In this document: one piece after another, positions 62,131 through 64,000 of the stretch | How the letters are laid out: each line of letters starts with the position of its first letter | Numbering within the stretch: the first letter of the stretch is position 1 | NCBI GenBank assembly: GCA_021442155.1 | Contig: CM038221.1 | Location: 144,374,264 to 144,438,263, forward strand | Source: Cymbidium sinense | Lineage: Eukaryota; Streptophyta; Magnoliopsida; Asparagales; Orchidaceae | Length of the DNA: 64,000 nucleotides | Direction of reading: 5' to 3' | The notes under the pieces: model-generated | The model's input: the letters and a program-made list of their open reading frames with translations, nothing else | Database searches by the model: none | Told to the model about the DNA's origin: nothing | Program-made: the position numbers and the translations under genes

Positions 62131-64000
62131 ATGGGGACCTTGGCGCTCAGTGAGTTGCCGATCACAGCCGGTCTGCCGGAGATGGCCGTCTTAGGGGCCG
62201 CTGTATCGCCGCTGGTGGCGGTGGCTGCTTGTATGGTCTTGGCGCTTGGTTATGTCTTGGTTCTCTACGTTCCAACGTTTGTCCTTCGCCTTCCTCCACC
62301 GACCTCACTTGAATCCTTCTTAATCCGGAGGTTCACCTGTGCCCTAGTCTTCTCTGTTATCTCGGTGTTTGCTTCGGCTGCCGTCCTTGGAGTAAGCTCT
62401 CCAACTCCATTTTCCATTTCAAGGGCTTTTTGTTTGAAGTATTTAGAATAGATCTTGACGGATAGTGTACAGAACCACCTAAATTGTACTATTTCCTTAA
62501 TAAACTAAAGGAACTTATTTTCTCCGCTTCTCTTCAATTTATTTCATTAGGTCGATAAATATATGGATATCTCGGTTTTGCTGAGCCTTTACGGCATCAG
62601 AAAGGACCACATGGTAATCTACTGATCTGTTATCAAAGCTTAGATTTTGTTTATACGTTAAAAAATTCATCTAAAATTCGAAGATGATGTGATAATTAGA
62701 AGCTACTGACCTTGTGTGAGTTGTATGTAATGTTTTGCAGTGGCAAGCTGTGGTCTTTCCACTTTTCTTGACATCTCTCCTGTACGCGGGTTCTTTGGTG
62801 TCGAAGTTAATGTTTCTACTTTATGCTTGGAGAGTGCGTTGGGATAATTCTTGTTGTGAACTGGATTTGTGCAAGACTTTTGCAGTTGTTATTCGAAGCT
62901 CGTTAGACAATGCATTATCTTGTGCTCACAATGTGGTTGCTTGGCGTAATTATGTGGTGGTCAGTGTCACTTTCTTTTGATTTGCATGTTCATTCTCGTT
63001 TATTATGATGATGATTATTATTTTTTTTAGGAGCACTGCTATGTTTTACCTTTCAAACTTTAAGAAAAAAGGTACTACATGGTCCATTGTATGTCTTTTT
63101 CTTGCCTGTTGTTTATTTTGATTCTTGAAGAAGTTTAAGTACATGTGCTGCAGACCTTCATGAAACAATGGGTTTATGGAAAGCTCTTATTAACTTCATG
63201 TTGTAATGAAGCTACAAGTTTTAATAGGTCTGATAGACTTGATCTTGTAAGACCAATCTTTGTTCATTTGAAGATCATAAGAAATGAATAAAAAAAAAAT
63301 CTTACCTACTTATACAAGCATATTTTCTTTGGAAATGATAAGTAGTACTTTGTTCTCTAATATTGTAATTAATTTAGTTGATTGTCACTATTGACACCTA
63401 TATAATACAATGCTCTATAAATATCCTAAGTAAAAGCAAAAGCAAGCAAAATGAGATGTATGTAGGACACTGAGGTTAACACATCCAAGAAAACTTAATT
63501 AGCTCTGATTATACTGAGGTTGAGTACTAGAGTTTTTAGCTGTTACTTGATTTCATACCAAGCTCATATGTTAGTTGCTGAAATTTTTATGTTGGACCCG
63601 CCCATTCCAAAATATTTGAAATTAAATAAGCATAAATAGTTTGGATAGGGCCAGGGACAATGATGAGCTATTGAGTTACTAGTTTTAGCATCTTTTGGAT
63701 TCACATGTAAGCATACCAATTGAAGGCATGATCTACATTCAAATTATATAGAATGCAATATCGGTATATGGACAGTGCTGTCTAGGGTCTAATGATTTGG
63801 TGTATTAGAAGTGTAAAGTAAAAAATATATATGGGGTTTGAATTTTTAGGCTTTTGATATGACATAAAACAAATGAAAAATATTTTTCTAAGAATTTAGA
63901 ATGTCTCTAAAGGGTTTTACTTCTTTTTTTTGCAAATTTCAAACTCATCATAATTGGGTGAATTCTAAATGCACCATCGTCCCTCTCCCCCGACCTTCAA
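62131..64000 (+). CDS. RCE1: CAAX prenyl protease 2, exons 1-3 (gene continues past the window)
   Basis: Exons 62131-62391, 62551-62613 and 62741-62959 join in phase 0 with GT-AG introns, giving 181 codons. The start is fixed by a TAA immediately before the ATG (62128-62130). Matches to plant RCE1: 'LALGYVLVLYVPTFVLRLPP', 'SFLIRRFTCALV', 'SLYGIRKDHM', then 'WQAVVFPLFLTSLLYAGSLV' and 'NVVAWRNYVV'. Hydrophobic segments at about residues 25-50, 65-88 and 113-135 fit the multi-pass endoplasmic reticulum protease that removes the last three residues of prenylated CAAX proteins. The catalytic EE...R and His motifs lie in later exons; none was found in 62960-64000, which reads as a long third intron. 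Codon content, splice sites and the absence of stops indicate a live gene. The product begins with extra Ala/Leu-rich residues compared with Arabidopsis. Confidence 0.92.
62960..64000. other. RCE1 intron 3 (open at window end)
   Basis: It starts GTCAGTG after the last codon of exon 3. No further RCE1 exon is seen. 63760-64000 shows loose similarity to the Tourist-like MITE family. Confidence 0.6.

Overview
The window is plant nuclear DNA. It is AT-rich, with spliced genes that have GT-AG introns, a DYW-class PPR gene, a plant-type RCE1 gene, Ty3/gypsy elements of the Tat type, L1 and RTE LINEs, and Tourist-like MITEs. A flowering plant is certain enough; a monocot such as a palm is only an impression. 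Most of the window (about 1-36 kb and 43-51 kb) is decayed repeat DNA. No prokaryotic feature is present.

Layout. 1-1168: fragment of an LTR/leader-like repeat whose relative lies at 43.9-46.3 kb. 1169-6222 and 25551-30630: two ~5.05-kb copies of one LTR-like sequence facing each other as a very large inverted repeat, each with a CACGTG plus TATA-like promoter candidate and each ending in TGAGGTCAACA. Between them: a diverged repeat-module field (6223-8990), then a degenerate Tat-lineage gypsy element on the minus strand (gag ~20.2-17.5 kb, protease, RT, gypsy RNase H, second archaeal-type RNase H, integrase ending near 9.1 kb). This pol is split by a 3.46-kb foldback insertion (10373-13833) that holds two smaller hairpins. 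A second, unrelated gag fragment lies at 21.2-22.3 kb. 32388-34447: three tandem copies of a ~730-bp unit, the first with a ~133-bp deletion.

Genes. (1) 37609-41968, minus: a five-exon alpha/beta-hydrolase pseudogene. The exons are still readable, but the start codon is lost, two stops lie in the nucleophile exon, and there are frameshifts. An RTE-LINE 3' end and a MITE-like hairpin sit in its introns. (2) 51081-52853, minus: a DYW-class PPR pseudogene with two internal TAG codons and a decayed middle. (3) 52987-58752, plus: a nearly full-length L1 LINE (ORF1 with DUF4283-like domain, ORF2 with endonuclease and RT) bounded by a 15-bp target-site duplication and inserted ~150 bp upstream of the PPR start codon. 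(4) 59514-59743, minus: a short unrecognised gene-like frame with a slip in an AGA tract, between two copies of one Tourist-like MITE family. (5) 62131-beyond the window end, plus: the first three exons of the CAAX prenyl protease 2 gene RCE1, the only clearly intact gene.

No gene set working as a pathway is visible. The main interest is structural: stacked inverted repeats at three scales, two well-preserved pseudogenes, and a clean LINE insertion at a gene promoter.
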